From Corylus avellana (lineage: Eukaryota; Streptophyta; Magnoliopsida; Fagales; Betulaceae): DNA of 64,000 bases. The notes beneath the pieces are model-generated. The model worked only from the letters and a program-made list of their open reading frames with translations. It was not told where the DNA came from and searched no databases. Every line of letters begins with the position of its first letter. The stretch's first letter is position 1. A program made the translations under genes and the position numbers. Where the stretch lies: positions 19,758,079 to 19,822,078 of the forward strand of contig NC_081543.1 of assembly GCF_901000735.1 (NCBI RefSeq). Direction: 5' to 3'. Positions 45,273-57,170 of the stretch are shown here, piece after piece.

Positions 45273-47379
45273 AAGAGATTGCATGAGCATTAATTAGTTT
45301 TGTATGAGAATGCATGCAGATGTGGGATCAGAGGTGAGAAGGGTGTCTGTCCCACAAGCATGGGAACCCTGACTAACTGCACGTGGTGGAGGTTTCGTGA
45401 CAGATGACAGAGCAAAAGGTGCTGCCTAATTTAGCCCATCCATTCATTTCACCACAAAAGCCATGGGAGTTCTATATGCATACAGGCATACAGCCTACGC
45501 ATGGACAGTTCCAATGCACCACGTTTTTTTTTTTTTTTTTTTTTTTTTTTCACTCAAGGAAGGGTGGACCCTAACAAACAACCCAAAATACTCCGTAAAA
45601 AAAACGGAAACTTTACTTACCCCCTAATTTATACGTCTTTTGCAAATACCCCTCAAAGTTTAAAATCTCTCTTAAACTTTCGTTTTTTTCCAAATACTTT
45701 CTTAGTCCTATGGTTGAGCAGTGGCCACAAGAGAGCTTAAATAAGTGGCCACAAGAGAGCTTAAATAAATGTCGCAGGGTGTCGCAGGGTCGACTATAGA
45801 GAGCTAGGGGTAGATTGAAGGTCGGTTTGTCCATTGGGATTGTGCATGGACGTGCCTCGAGTGGGCTAGTATTGGTGTAAAAATGACAAAATCAAAACTT
45901 CTCCCATCGACTTTTATTTTTTATTTTTAACAAATAAGGAAAATTTTACATGAGGGGTTGTTTTCATTTTTGATCTGAATAGAAGAGAGAATGGAAGACT
46001 AGTTATAAATGCTTCTGAACACAATTAGAAGTGGCCATCGAACTACACAAAGTGCAGTATAAATTGCACTACAAATAAAGCAAATAACAACATAAATAGA
46101 AAAAACAACAATCCGGTACAGAGATGCTAGCAGCACAGCATAGATTTCTCCAAAGACAGCAGAAGACGAGAGACACGTGGTGGTAGTGTCGATAATTTTA
46201 CCATTAGATAATCTAATAACTACAGCAGCAATACTTAGCAGCGGAACTAGCAAGAAAACAGACTAAATTTGAGCTGAAAAATAAAAAGAGTTAAATATTT
46301 TCCCATTTTGCAAGTTGAGGCACCCCCAACCAGCCAAGCCACCCCTTTCCAATTTGTTTTTTTTTTTTTTTTTTTTTTAATTTAATTTTTTAATGTTTTA
46401 ATCATTTTAGTTTTTAATTTTTCATTTTTTGGACAGATGTCAATTTTTTAGGGGTGTTGACGTGGATTTCTGTCAATTTTTCAACGGAATTTAGATGAAG
46501 GTACCCATCTTTATTTTTAACCATTATTGAGGTACCGTTTGTGATACAAAATAAAACCGAATGGGAAAAAAAATAAAGTTTAACTACAGGGGCCAAAAAA
46601 GTATTTAACCCAAAATAAAAAGATAACAACAAAACTAAAAAAATACACATAAATAGCAACATGGGTGGACGGTGGGGCAGGGAAAAGCAACAGGGGCGTA
46701 GGAGAAGACCGGCGCATGTAAGCCACGTGCCGCAGTGAATGCTGGGAGCCATAAGGTGGCATTAGGAGACCTGCTACAAGGGTGGAAGATTGCAGAGCGA
46801 AAGAGATCTGCCCTCATGCATTGAGAGTAGCTACACATGCGTTGGCGCGCGTGGGCTATGCGCCCTCGAGTAAGATCTACTTGTAAGCGCGTGTTGTACA
46901 CACTTCGGCGCGTGGTGGTAGGATAATGACGTTGGCGGCAACAGGTAGCAGAGAAGTCCAGGAGTGTGGTGGGGTGGCGCATGTAAGCCTATGGCTTCTT
47001 GAAATGAGTAGATCTAATTTTGAAAAAATTAAATCTAAGAATTTCAAGAAGGTAACGAAAGCAAGGTTTCAAAAGGCTGGAGGAGGCAGTGACCAGATCA
47101 TTTGTTGAAGAGGAGGAGACGACGGAGCTGTTGATGCAGGGTAGGGCCTCCAATGAGGCAAGTAATGCCTCCAAAAAGGCAATTTTGACCTCAAAAGCGG
47201 CAGGAAAGGGAGGGAGGAGAAGGAAGTAGGGATCCGAGGGGAAGGGGAGGGAGGAGGAATCAAAACTCCCTCCTCCCATGGTTGCCGAAGAGAAAGGGAA
47301 GGAGTTACTTGAGGAGAGAGAAGAGATCTTTATCTAAGCTACTGAGGAAGAATGCGATCATTGACAAGCTATGATAATA
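45273..47379. other. Intergenic, no gene supported
   Basis: Holds poly-T tracts (45,525-45,550 and 46,359-46,378), a short tandem repeat GTGGCCACAAGAGAGCTTAAATAA (45,721-45,770) and a GTCGCAGG repeat (45,772-45,791). TE-like AT-rich sequence at about 46,400-46,620 ends in TATTTAACCC. A G-rich segment lies at 47,090-47,290. The open frames on the minus strand (46,414-46,982 and 46,989-47,279) are low-complexity and unlike known proteins. Confidence 0.4.
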
Positions 47380-48640
47380 CCAAGACCCCATGGTGAAAAC
47401 CTTTGTCTAACCCCTATCGACAAAGATCCCTGAAAACCTAAGTCTTAGGGGATAACGTATCTTGGAAAGACCACAAGGTGAAACCTTTGGGGTTAACCTC
47501 ATACTGATGAAGGTCCGTAATAATGAAAGTCTTCAGATAACCTATCTCAGGAAGACCCAAAGTTAAAACCTTCGAGGCCAACCACGATGATAGTTTCTGA
47601 AAACGAAAGTCTTAGGGGATAATCTTATCGACAAAAAGGTCTTTAAATTGTAAGCGTTAGGGGACAACCTTATATCGAGAGGACCCGAGGGTGAAAACCT
47701 TCAGACTAACCTCATACCAACGAAGGCTCTTAAGACGAAAGTCTTAGGAGATAACTTTATATTGGAAGGAACCTCAAGGTGAAAACTTTTGTGGCTAACC
47801 TCATACCAACAAAGACCCCCTAAGACAAAAATCTTAGTAGATAACCTTGTCGACAAAGACCCTCAAGTCCAAAAGTCTTTAGGGACAACCTTATCTCAAG
47901 AGGACCCCAAGGTGAAAACTTTCAGGGGCAAACCTTATACCAACGAAGGCCCCTAAGATGAAAGTCTTAGCGGATAAGATTATACTGGGAGGACCTCAAG
48001 GTGAAAACCTCCAGGGCTAACCTCATATCAACCAAGGCCCTTAAGGCTTCGTCTTCATGGAAAACCTTATATTTGAAGCACTAAGGTGAAAACCTTCAGG
48101 GCTAAACTCATATCAACAAAGACACTTAAGACTTCGTCTTAAGGGACAACCTTATATTGAGAGAACCCTAGTGTACAAACCTTTAGGGCTAACCTTACTA
48201 ACAAAGACACTTAAGACTTCATCTTAAGGGACAACCTTATATTGAGAGAACCCTAGTGTAAAAACCTTTAGGGCTAACCTTATACTGACGAAGGCCTTTG
48301 AAATGGGGATAACCTCATATCAAAAGAGGGTCCCGGGGTGAAAACCTTAAGGGCTAACCTCATATCGACAAAGGCCTTGAAGAAGAGACTCTTAAGGGAG
48401 AGCTTTATATCAGAAGATTCAGAAGGACCCAGGGTGAAAACATTTGAGCCTAACATCATACCGACAAAGGTCCCTAAGACGAAAGTCATAGGAGATAACT
48501 TTATTTCTAAGGTCCGTAAGACAAAAGTCTTAGGGGCTAACCCCATGTCAACGAAGGTCCTTAAAACAAAAGTCTTGAGGCATAACCTCATCTCAAAAAG
48601 ACTCCAGGGTGAAAACCTTGAGAGGTGAAGTTAGATCAAC
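47380..48640. repeat. Degenerate minisatellite, unit ~100 bp
   Basis: About 13 copies of a unit containing GGTGAAAACCTT.AGGGCTAACCTCATA and AAGTCTTAGGGGATAACC-like halves, spaced 75 to 175 bases apart. Copies are strongly diverged. No coding frame persists. Confidence 0.75.
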
Positions 48641-49507
48641 GAGGGACATTGTTGAAGAACAATGGGAAAGAAAAGCATCAACAGCCAAGGATTGAGTGAA
48701 GTTTGAGTCCAGCTTCGCTTCCAAATGAAAATAGCCAGGGATTTTCACTTGCTTAGAAGCAACAGCTAACATCTATCACATCAATTAAGATTAAAGCAGA
48801 GCCAATGGAAAGATGCCACCGAATAAGGACTATCCTATCATCATAGAAAATGACATCCGATCTTCAACACGATCCAAATCACAATCCTTTCCTTTTAAAA
48901 TCACCATTTTTTTTTTGGCAATTTACACTCACCAACCATTGATTGGCTACAATCATTTGTTTTTGGAAACTTTTCACGTTTCTGACACCCTTTCCCACCA
49001 CCAAAGAGCTACATAACTGTATTACTGGTAGCGTCCGAATGGAACTTGTGTAATTATAGGGGGGCAAATAATACACCATAAATCAAAGGACAATCTTGTG
49101 AAAAGCATATAGTAATTTCCAATTTATTCTTAAAAAAAAAAAAAAAAGGGTCAGAAATAATAAATAATAATACCCTTAAAGGATGATCAAACTAGAAGAT
49201 GCACTTAAATTCACTTTTTCTTTATTCTTTTTCTAATTTTCATCCTTTGCCTCTCTAATGTGATCAGTTTCCTAAGAGTGTAACCATGGAATAAAATCAA
49301 TTCAACTATTTACTCTACAAGAAATAGTTATGAGTTTCTTGGATACAAATGAAGGAATAATACTTCACCATATCACCCAGCACTTCTATCATCGCATAAA
49401 TTCTCAGGCCACTAAAATTTGAAGGGAGCTATAATCCGAATGGCTTTCCAGCTTGATTGGGTTGAGGAATTATGAAATAATTTCAGCCACATGAAAATTA
49501 GCCATTA
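48641..49507. other. Intergenic, 3' flank of YchF-like gene
   Basis: No gene is seen. A-runs occur at 49,131-49,147. The part adjoining 49,508 would be the 3' untranslated region of the minus-strand gene. Confidence 0.4.
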
Positions 49508-49576
49508 TTATACATTGAAACGAAACAGCATTACATCTCCTTCTTGTACAAGGTAATCTTTACCCTCAGATCGCAA
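49508..49576 (-). CDS. YchF-type ATPase, last exon
   Basis: The minus strand reads TTTGCAG (acceptor) and then 22 codons and TAA: LRSEGKDYLVQEGDVMLFRF plus NV. This is the conserved C-terminus (TGS-like domain) of YchF/OLA1-type P-loop ATPases, closest in wording to the bacterial/organellar type. It continues in phase from the exon at 53,665-53,724. The exon is too short to appear as an ordinary ORF. Confidence 0.8.
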   Translation of the reverse strand: MRSEGKDYLVQEGDVMLFRFNV

Positions 49577-50037
49577 CTGCAAATATCACATCAAAATAGT
49601 TGATCAGTTCAACAATGCCAAGAAACTTTATTGGCTAAGCTAGCTAGCTCCTTGTAAAATATTGAGGTTTTACAATAGCGTGCTTCATGACAGGGAGAGC
49701 TAATAGACAACACAAATACATAGAGGTAAATAATCAAGAAAATCTACAAAAGAAGAAAATAGATGCATAAATCTCAAAGAGCCTTCAATATGGTTGAGTC
49801 TCCCCATCTTTTGTTATGCTCTCAAGTCCCTAAACCTATGAAGTATCCTTTTCGTAGCATATCAACTCATTAACATACCACACACAGACCCGTTAAACCT
49901 AACGACAACAAGCCCTAGTTGCTGCCCATGGTACTGAATCAGCTGCTTAAGTTCTGGGGGCAACGATTCCGAATTGTTTTCCACTAGTTGCTACATCAAA
50001 AAATAAATCACAAGCTTCTGATAAAAAACAGTTCTAA
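49577..50037 (-). other. Intron of YchF-like gene, left part
   Basis: Ordinary AT-rich intron sequence up to the Mutator-like element. Nothing else seen. Confidence 0.5.
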
Positions 50038-50067
50038 TAAGATTTAGGGGTAATTACCTTTTCCATA

Positions 50068-51446
50068 TTAGGGTTTGAGTCATTAGGGTTTCAATGATAG
50101 TTTGGTCTTTGTGTCAGTAGGGTTTAGCCTATATATTTGGTTGTTTGTATTAAGTTTAATAAACCGAATAATATAATGGCCTCCACCTTTTGTGTGTAAA
50201 CTGTTCATACAAATTTTAACATGGTAGCAGAGCCTCAGGGTTTGAATCCTTCGTAGTAGTGCTTTTCCGCTATATTTGTATTGTATTGTTTTTTTTTTTG
50301 GTTGGCAGCACCGCCCGTGTGCATTAACTTTGTCGAGCTCTATAGAGCACTTTTTTTTTTTTTTTTTGGTGATTGGAACTCTTTAGGTGAGAAAAAAAAA
50401 AAAAAATGTATTTAGTTTGTTTTTGGTGTTTTGTAATGTTGACCGGCCTGTTTTGTGGTTGCCAGCGTCATCTGTAGTGGTTGGTGTAAGGTGGCTGGCG
50501 TCGTCTATAGTTGCTGCTGAGGTGCGAGTTCTTGTTCCTGGGTATGATGGCGGGCATGTTCTGTAGTGGCTAGAGTTTTCTGTCTTCTTCGACGATACTC
50601 CGACAAAGGTCCGGTTTGCTTCTAGTGACTGCTTCTGTTCTGTTTTCAGTGTTTTTCTTCTGTTTTTAGGTACTGCCGGCCTGTCTTGTGTGTTTCCGGC
50701 CAGTTTTGAAGCTCCGACGAAGTTCCAGCATGTTTCCAGCGAAACTCCAGTGAGCCTCCGGCAAAGTTTTTTTTGTTTTTCTAGTATCTGTTTTTCGGCG
50801 AAACTTGTTGGTTAATCATATGAAATATAATTGTTGTTAGTTGTTGGTGGTTGTTTGTGATCGATGTATCCGACCGGCCTTCGTGTTTTGCGGCGAGAAC
50901 CGATCCATTGTTGTGATAGATGTATCCGACCGGCCTTAGTGTTTTGCGGCGAGAACTAATCCCAAGTTGTTATTGATCTATGTATCCGACCGGCCTTGGT
51001 GTTTTGCGGTGAGAACTGATCCCAAGTTGTTACTGATTGATGTATCCGACCGACTTTGGTGTTTTGCGGCGAGATCCGATCAAATCATGGTTGTTCAAGT
51101 TTCCGATGTGTTTTCAACCAGTGTGGAAGTTTTATTTAATTATCTTATTTGTATTGTGTACTCCGAGCTGTTCCAGCTTGAGGGGGAGTGTTAGAATATG
51201 TTTTTCTAGTCGTTTTTTCATTTGCTTGTTTCTTCCAAGCTAGATTCATGTGATATATATGCTCCAGCTTGAGGGGGAGTGTTAGAAGAGATATTAAGAT
51301 TTGAGTCATTAGGGTTTCAAAGGTAGCTTGATCTTTGTGTCAGTAAGGTTTAGCCTATACATTTGGTTGTTTGTATTAAGTTTAATAAGCCGAATAATAT
51401 AATAGGCTCCCCCTTTTATGTCTAAACCGTTCATACAAACTATAAC
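50068..51446 (+). mobile_element. Small LTR retrotransposon nested in foldback element
   Basis: LTR-like repeats (about 50,068-50,224 and 51,281-51,446) share GAGTCATTAGGGTTTCAA and AAGTTTAATAA.CCGAATAAT. The left one is followed by TGGTAGCAGAGCC, one change from the tRNA-Met primer site. The right one is preceded by the polypurine tract TTGAGGGGGAGTGTTAGAA. The ~1 kb interior has no gag or pol, so it is a TRIM/SMART-like non-autonomous element. Confidence 0.65.
50855..51080 (+). repeat. Four tandem ~60-bp repeats
   Basis: Units contain GATGTATCCGACCGGCCTT and GTGTTTTGCGGCGAGAAC. They lie inside the small LTR element near its 3' end. Confidence 0.7.
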
Positions 51447-51689
51447 ATCCCCCATAAACTATAACGCATTGTCAATTTCTCTACATAAATTGCCAACCTT
51501 ATTGCCCGACCCTATCAGACTACCATTTTCTTCCAAAACCCCCTCTTTCGTAAGTCAACCATGTTAAATTGGACGGAATACCTTTTAGACATTAAATCTC
51601 CTTAAAAGACAAAAATACCCTAAAATAAAAAATTAAAACAAAAAATCTAAATATATAAATTAATTTTGAAAAAAAAAAAAAAAAGAATA

Positions 51690-51990
51690 TGGGGCAGCCA
51701 CTCCCCTTGGGGGAGGGGGTGGCCAACGAGCCACCGCCAAAGGGGTGGCCCAACGGCCACCCCTAGGCGATGGGGGTGGCGCGCGGCCAATCCCCAACCA
51801 GGTCAAAGGTGGCCCGAAGGCCAACCCCTCCTTAGGGGTGGCCCGCGAGCCACCCCAGAGGCAGCTGGGGTTGCCGCGTGCCATCCCATTGGGCCGGGGT
51901 TGGCAGCGAGCCACTCCTAGCCACCTTCCAGGGTGGCTTGCTGGCCACACCCTCCCCCAAGGGCAGCCGGCAGCCAATCCTCAAAAATTC
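51690..51990. repeat. GC-rich GTGGCC/GGCCAC repeat block
   Basis: About 300 bases of short inverted motifs (GGGGTGGC, GCCACCCC, GGCCAACG), much more GC-rich than its surroundings, inside the foldback element. Long open frames on both strands are a by-product of composition. Confidence 0.55.
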
Positions 51991-52475
51991 TTTTTACACT
52001 ATTGGAATCCGTCAAGTATTTTGACAGAATTTGATTACAGAGACTAAATTGTTATTTTGACATATCTCCGATAATCTTTGAATTATTATTATTATTATTA
52101 TTTTATATCACACAGATGGATTTTTCACTATTGGAATCCGTCAAGTATTAGGACAACCACATGGTCTGATTTTTCATTTATATTTTTTTAATTCAAGTGT
52201 TTTTTAATATATTTATATTTTTTGAAACTAATACTCATATATATATATATATATATATTTGTTTAATTTTAAGGGTATTATATATAATTTTTGTATATAA
52301 AATTAGGGTATTTGAGTCATTTTAAGTTTTTTAATGTGGTTGACTGACGGAAGAGGGGTTTTTTTGAAGAAAATGGTAGTTTGATAGAGTCGGGCAATAA
52401 GGTTGGCAATTTATGGAAGAAATTGACAATGCGTTATAGTTAATGTGGAAAAAAGGTAATTACCCCTAGGATTTA

Positions 52476-53664
52476 TTAAATGAATACTTCCATATTATGC
52501 TTGAAGAGATATAAAAAGTCATTCTACCATTCCATTTACAAGTACAGTGAACAAAACAAACTCCTGTTTCCATCATCTATTCCAAATTGATGTTCCAATA
52601 TCTTCTTATCATTTCTCTTCATACTTCTCCTTTTTCAGAAATATAAGAACGGGAGGGAAGAAAAACAAAAGAAGGGAAATGAGGTACCCTGAAATAGAAA
52701 TAAATAATAGTTCCATTGGCAACTTGCTTTCTACCTCTATCAGATATTGGTCATTAATACATGATTCAAGCATCTTCAAGTCAGGAAGGTGCATTTTTCT
52801 CCTTTCAAGTTCTACCACCTAATTCTCGGGCTTTCCATTTCAACTATGACTTCTTTTTCATCTATTAATGTGCACATCTAGTACTAGCAATGGGTTGATG
52901 ACACATAAAAAGAATCAATTCATCAAGAACTCAATCAATTAAAGTGAACTACATAGCCTAGAGCAAACCAGATGACTCTCACGGGAAAAAGTTCACCGTT
53001 AGGTTGGTACTGAGAAGTCACAGAAACAACTCTGGAGAAATTAATCACCCCCCTCCCCAATGTTTTTCACATTTTAAAGATGTGTTTAACATGTTTGACT
53101 CTAGGGGACATAAAATTCACATGGCTATTTGTTTCATCACAAAAATTTAGCTTCAGCTTACTGCAATTAGTCAAATGTATAAAAATGTCAATACAAAATG
53201 TTTTCAACAACCTGCTCGAATTTAGCTTATCCCATATGTTGGAAAATTATAAAACATTCTCTCAAACTCAATCAAACAGAGCATATATCTATCCCTAAGT
53301 ATACTCTCAGCCAACAAAATATACAGATCCTTAATTGGCCTCATTCTCACATGTGAGCATCCGGAAGTATATCAAGGGAATAGACTTGTGATTTTGTATG
53401 CCTCACTTAAGCTACTGCAGTATTTTCAAGTGACTTTGGGATCTTGTCAATCAACGGCAAGGGGCAGCTTCATCAGCTAGTTGTTTAGTTTGAATTGGTG
53501 AATTGACAATTTTTCAGACTCCAAAAACCCATCATTGACATATAAACATCTAGTCTTTTCAATGGTAGGCACAATGAGTATTAGAACCTCAGAAAGAAGT
53601 TTTCTTTTCATCCTATCTATGAATTCCAAGAAAATAAATGCTAATAGTAAAGCAAACAACTCAC
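52476..53664 (-). other. Intron of YchF-like gene, right part
   Basis: No exon or element recognised. It is AT-rich intron-like DNA. Confidence 0.45.
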
Positions 53665-53724
53665 AAGTCCTTTCTCCCTTGCAGCAGCAAGTGAACCAGC
53701 AGCAACAAAATCATCATAAGCCAC
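53665..53724 (-). CDS. YchF-type ATPase, penultimate exon
   Basis: Twenty codons on the minus strand, VAYDDFVAAGSLAAAREKGL, between acceptor TTATCAG and donor GTGAGT. They join in frame to the last exon at 49,508-49,576, giving the family's KGL-LRSEGKDY junction. The intron between them is about 4.1 kb and is filled with transposons. I found no further exon before the L1 element at 57,960, so the rest is either beyond the window or lost. Splice sites and reading frame are intact here. Confidence 0.8.
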
Positions 53725-53995
53725 CTGATAAATAAATCAGGTCGTCATTATACATCTTACCGGGTATTTGGCAGAAATAAAAGGGCAGAAACGGATAATG
53801 GTTTTTGTACCTAGAACATTCTTAGATACTCCATAAAAACTATTGAATCCGATATTATTCCTTATAGAGGATAAAAAAAATTAGAGTGCCTACCAATTAT
53901 CTGAAAATTTTCTCATACTAACCAACATTTGTTTATCATAGCTATTGTACGATAAGTAAGGAATGAGGATACCTGCAGTTAGAAGCATACTTTTT

Positions 53996-54099
53996 TTCCT
54001 TTTTGATTAGTTAGTTACAGATGCACAAAACAAGTCTTGGACACATGACCTCACCCTCCACCCTTTTCTTATGGGGGCTGAGAGTTCCATTAGCCATTG
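53996..54099 (-). mobile_element. SINE, minus strand
   Basis: Read on the minus strand it begins CCAATGGCTAATGGAACTC, has GGTGGAGGGTGAGGTCATG, and ends AACTAATCAAAAAGG with an A-rich tail. It is flanked by a 13-bp target duplication GAAGCATACTTTT (53,983-53,995 and 54,100-54,112). Confidence 0.7.
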
Positions 54100-54112
54100 G
54101 AAGCATACTTTT

Positions 54113-55777
54113 CAGACATCTATAAATCAATTAATTGTTCAGTTACATTGAATAGCTATTAGAATCAGTATGAAAGAGAGAATTTTTTCCCAAGCTGATT
54201 ATCAATTGATGACCAAGAAGTCCCATGGCCCAGGCTAGTGACTTCTATTGCACTTGGGAGAGGTGCTTGCCTACAGTCTTCCAGAGTGGCAGACCCTCAG
54301 CCCACGTTGGAATTTATGGTAGGGAGGGCCTGTGCTTGTGCAGCCTCTAAAAAAATATTCTACTTGCAAAAGAAGAAAAGAAAAGGGTTATCAAACTACA
54401 CCATCGCCAAAGACCTAGTATTCATAATTTCATTTCAGGAAGATATTTTCATGGATTGGGACAACTGAGTCTGAGGGAAAAAAATGATGCAGATCTTTAA
54501 ACCAGCAACAAAACATAAAGAAAATAAGTATCTCTGAGACTGGTGTAAAGAACAAGGTTCAGATTCTATGACAAATGAGAAAAGGCTAAGGTTTTTATCT
54601 TGAATTTGGGCCTCATCGCATGAAAATAAAAAAAGTTTTCCTTTTTTTAAGACACAGCAAGTATTAAGTAACTAACTCAAACGACAACAAGAAGAAGATA
54701 GAAAGAAACTAAAATCATTCATGATAGGATCTTGGCATCCCACCTCATTAAAGCACTACGAGAAACCACAATAATTTTTGTTCATTCCGCTTAAATACAG
54801 GAATGTACTGTAAGTAAAGAAAATGAACTTAGGCAGCATGGAAATCTGCAAGCAAGCAAAGCTAAGACTAGGACCAGTCAAGACCCACCGAATTTAACTA
54901 AGACTAGTAAGCACACCCCCTAAACAAATGACCAAAGCTAGCAACCAAGCCGTTGGGCCAAAAGGGAAAAGATAAATGTCCTTTACAGCAAATTACAAAA
55001 ATACCCCTTTTGGCTAGAAACCTGCAGTTTTACCATCTTCTAAGTACACTCAGAATCTTGATACTGTGGGGTAGAAAATCCAGCCTGAAATTAAACCAGT
55101 AGTCATCTGCAAGCCTGCATTGGTTAAACTCACTAGAGCAGTGGCAACCAAGCAACTAACAGCGAGTCCCATACAAAGGACTCGTCGACGAGAGCCAAGA
55201 AGAAGGCTCTGAAACCCAATGTGAATGGTGTCATTTTCCCATAGGACTTGAAGAAGTCAACCGGTGACAAAAAGAAGCTCTTCCAAAGGCTGTGGAATGA
55301 GGCTGAACTGTAAGTTTTAGGTGCTTGTATGTAGTGGCCAATTTCCAATGCCAGTTCTATGGATAGGGATGTAGGTTTTTGTGGTCCTTTTAGGCGGATG
55401 GGTAGTGGTGGTAGTGTAATGAGGCTGAAACAATTGTTGTGGTTCAGAGGGCGAGGGTGAACAGCTATGTGGAGGTGACCCTCTTAGCGGTGGTGCTTTT
55501 AGAGGCTATAATGTGAAAATGATTTTTGGTACAACCAAATAACAGAAAGAAAATAATAATAATAATAATAATAATTATCATTTTTTCTGGGTCTTACCCA
55601 AACAATTGAAAACCAATGATTTTCCCTTGAAAAGCATTTTACATCAAAACAAATGCAACTTAAATTCCAATCCTTTCCAAGTATATTCTTTTCACAGCCC
55701 TCTACAATCTGTCACTATGAACCAAAAGTTCTGCAGCTTATTGTAATTGACCTAAAAAGATAATTCTACAACCCTAG
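54113..55777. other. Intergenic or intron DNA
   Basis: No gene supported. An (AAT)n microsatellite lies at about 55,552-55,575. A minus-strand open frame at 55,133-55,348 has no recognised domain. The region 54,230-54,390 has a SINE-like flavour but no boundaries were found. Confidence 0.4.
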
Positions 55778-56290
55778 TGACGTAGTAGAACACTAAGGTA
55801 ACTAATCAAAGAGCAGCGTCTTTGATTCTGTAAGGAGAAGCGTCTTCGACTTTTGCCTAAAAAGACAAAAACAAGCCCGCAAGCTAAAAGAAAGATAAAA
55901 CTCCGCAAAATATTTGAGAGAGAATTCTCTGATTTTATAATAATTCAATGAGTTAGTTTTACATAATAAACTAACATATTTAAATAAGAAAAATACTTGT
56001 AGAGAAAGTAAACCTAATCCTAGTAGTAATAGTAAACCTAATCTTAATAAGGAAATGAAAATAATTAAAACAAATCTAACCCTATTAACGAAATGAATTA
56101 AAGTTCTAATAAAATAAAATCCTAATATAAAATGGACAATTAGTAAGAATCGTGACAATCTTTCATTTTGTACTTCTATTGTCTGAGAACGGATAAAATT
56201 CTGATCAAGCGGCGCTCTTCCAATATTGTTATTCATATTTTCCTTATTTTTGTTTTCATCGAAAATATAGGTAAATATCGTCCTAAATCA
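55778..56290 (-). repeat. 3' LTR (minus strand) of short element
   Basis: 513 bp, similar throughout to 57,171-57,707 with moderate divergence. Confidence 0.8.
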
Positions 56291-57170
56291 GACACCCCCA
56301 CTTATAAAAACTCGTCCTCAAGTTTTCTTTGGGACATGACATGCGCAGCTCCTCCGAAGAAAGGTATTTGAAGAAATCTACATAGATAACACCAAGACAC
56401 GATTTTTCCTTTTCGTCTACTTCCAAAAAAATTCCTTCAACGATTTCTTTATGGATCTCATCTTCAACTTTACCGTTTGCTTCAAAAGAATCGTCAGTTT
56501 TTGTGGTGATCGTGGTGAGTTGTACTTGCGATGGAAGAGGCGATAGCTGTTCTTCCATTGATGTAGTCGTTGGAACCAATGATTGTGGTTGCACATATTT
56601 TTTCTCTGATGACAACTCCACTTTTTTAACCAAATTAAAAGCTTCCACATCGCTTCCACCATAATTAATATATATTCTCTTCATAGGCAGAGTGCCTATT
56701 TGGAGAATTATGAATATGGTTACGAACATGTCGAATGTGGCTTACGTCATCATCATGGAATCTATCGACATAAGGATAGTGAACAGGTTTCCTTCGGATC
56801 CCATAGTCATTTTGGGCATCCCTGTGATTCCAATGGGCACGCATCTGCATGCGTTCAAACGTCTCCCTCCTGTTGCATCATCTGCGCCGTCTATCGGAGC
56901 TCTTGGAATTCGGCTCTCAAAGGAGCCTCTGATCGCTTGATGTATCGCTGGTAGTTGGATCTCGAAACAACATCTCTCTCACGAACGGCGTCATTATAGA
57001 AGTTGTTGTTGTAGTATAAGTTGGCCATCGAATCTAGATAATGCCGGCTCGGATACCCCATGAATTTGGCTCTTTAAAGAGCCCCTCCCCTACAAGGGGA
57101 GTTGTTGGAGAAGTTTGTCACCATTGCGCTAATTGGCCATGATCAGGATAAAACTTGCTCTGATACCAAC
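56291..57170 (-). other. Interior of short LTR element
   Basis: A minus-strand open frame runs 56,729 to 56,283 (148 codons) and encodes a Glu/Lys/Thr-rich protein without known domains. A second one (56,850 to 56,665) is His/Arg-rich. Neither resembles Gag convincingly. The element probably moved with borrowed enzymes. Confidence 0.45.

Larger units (their letters stand above)
50047..52466. mobile_element. Mutator-like foldback element
   Basis: The element starts GGGGTAATTACC and ends GGTAATTACCCC, with terminal inverted repeats of roughly 110 bases (50,047-50,062 plus about 51,450-51,545 against 52,365-52,466). It is flanked by a near-perfect 9-bp duplication (TAAGATTTA at 50,038-50,046 and TAGGATTTA at 52,467-52,475), typical of Mutator-like elements. 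The left arm is split by a small LTR element. No transposase is visible. Confidence 0.65.

Noticed and set aside
46414..46982. Minus-strand open frames of 112-115 codons
   Set aside because: Low-complexity and overlapping each other; no domain or splice support.
46989..47279. 96-codon minus-strand Ser/Pro/Leu-rich frame
   Set aside because: G-rich composition on the plus strand explains it, and nothing conserved is recognised.
47380..48640. Possible CRISPR-like array
   Set aside because: Unit spacing is irregular, repeats are diverged, there are no unique spacers of constant length, and this is a plant genome.
51666..52047. Long open frames in the GC-rich block
   Set aside because: Both strands are open because the repeats avoid stops; the translation is a Trp/Pro/Gly repeat without a known family.
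54230..54470. Second SINE or exon near 54,240
   Set aside because: Some SINE-like wording, but no target duplication or tail could be fixed.
55133..55348. 71-codon minus-strand frame
   Set aside because: No recognised domain, no splice sites in phase with the YchF exons; left uncalled.
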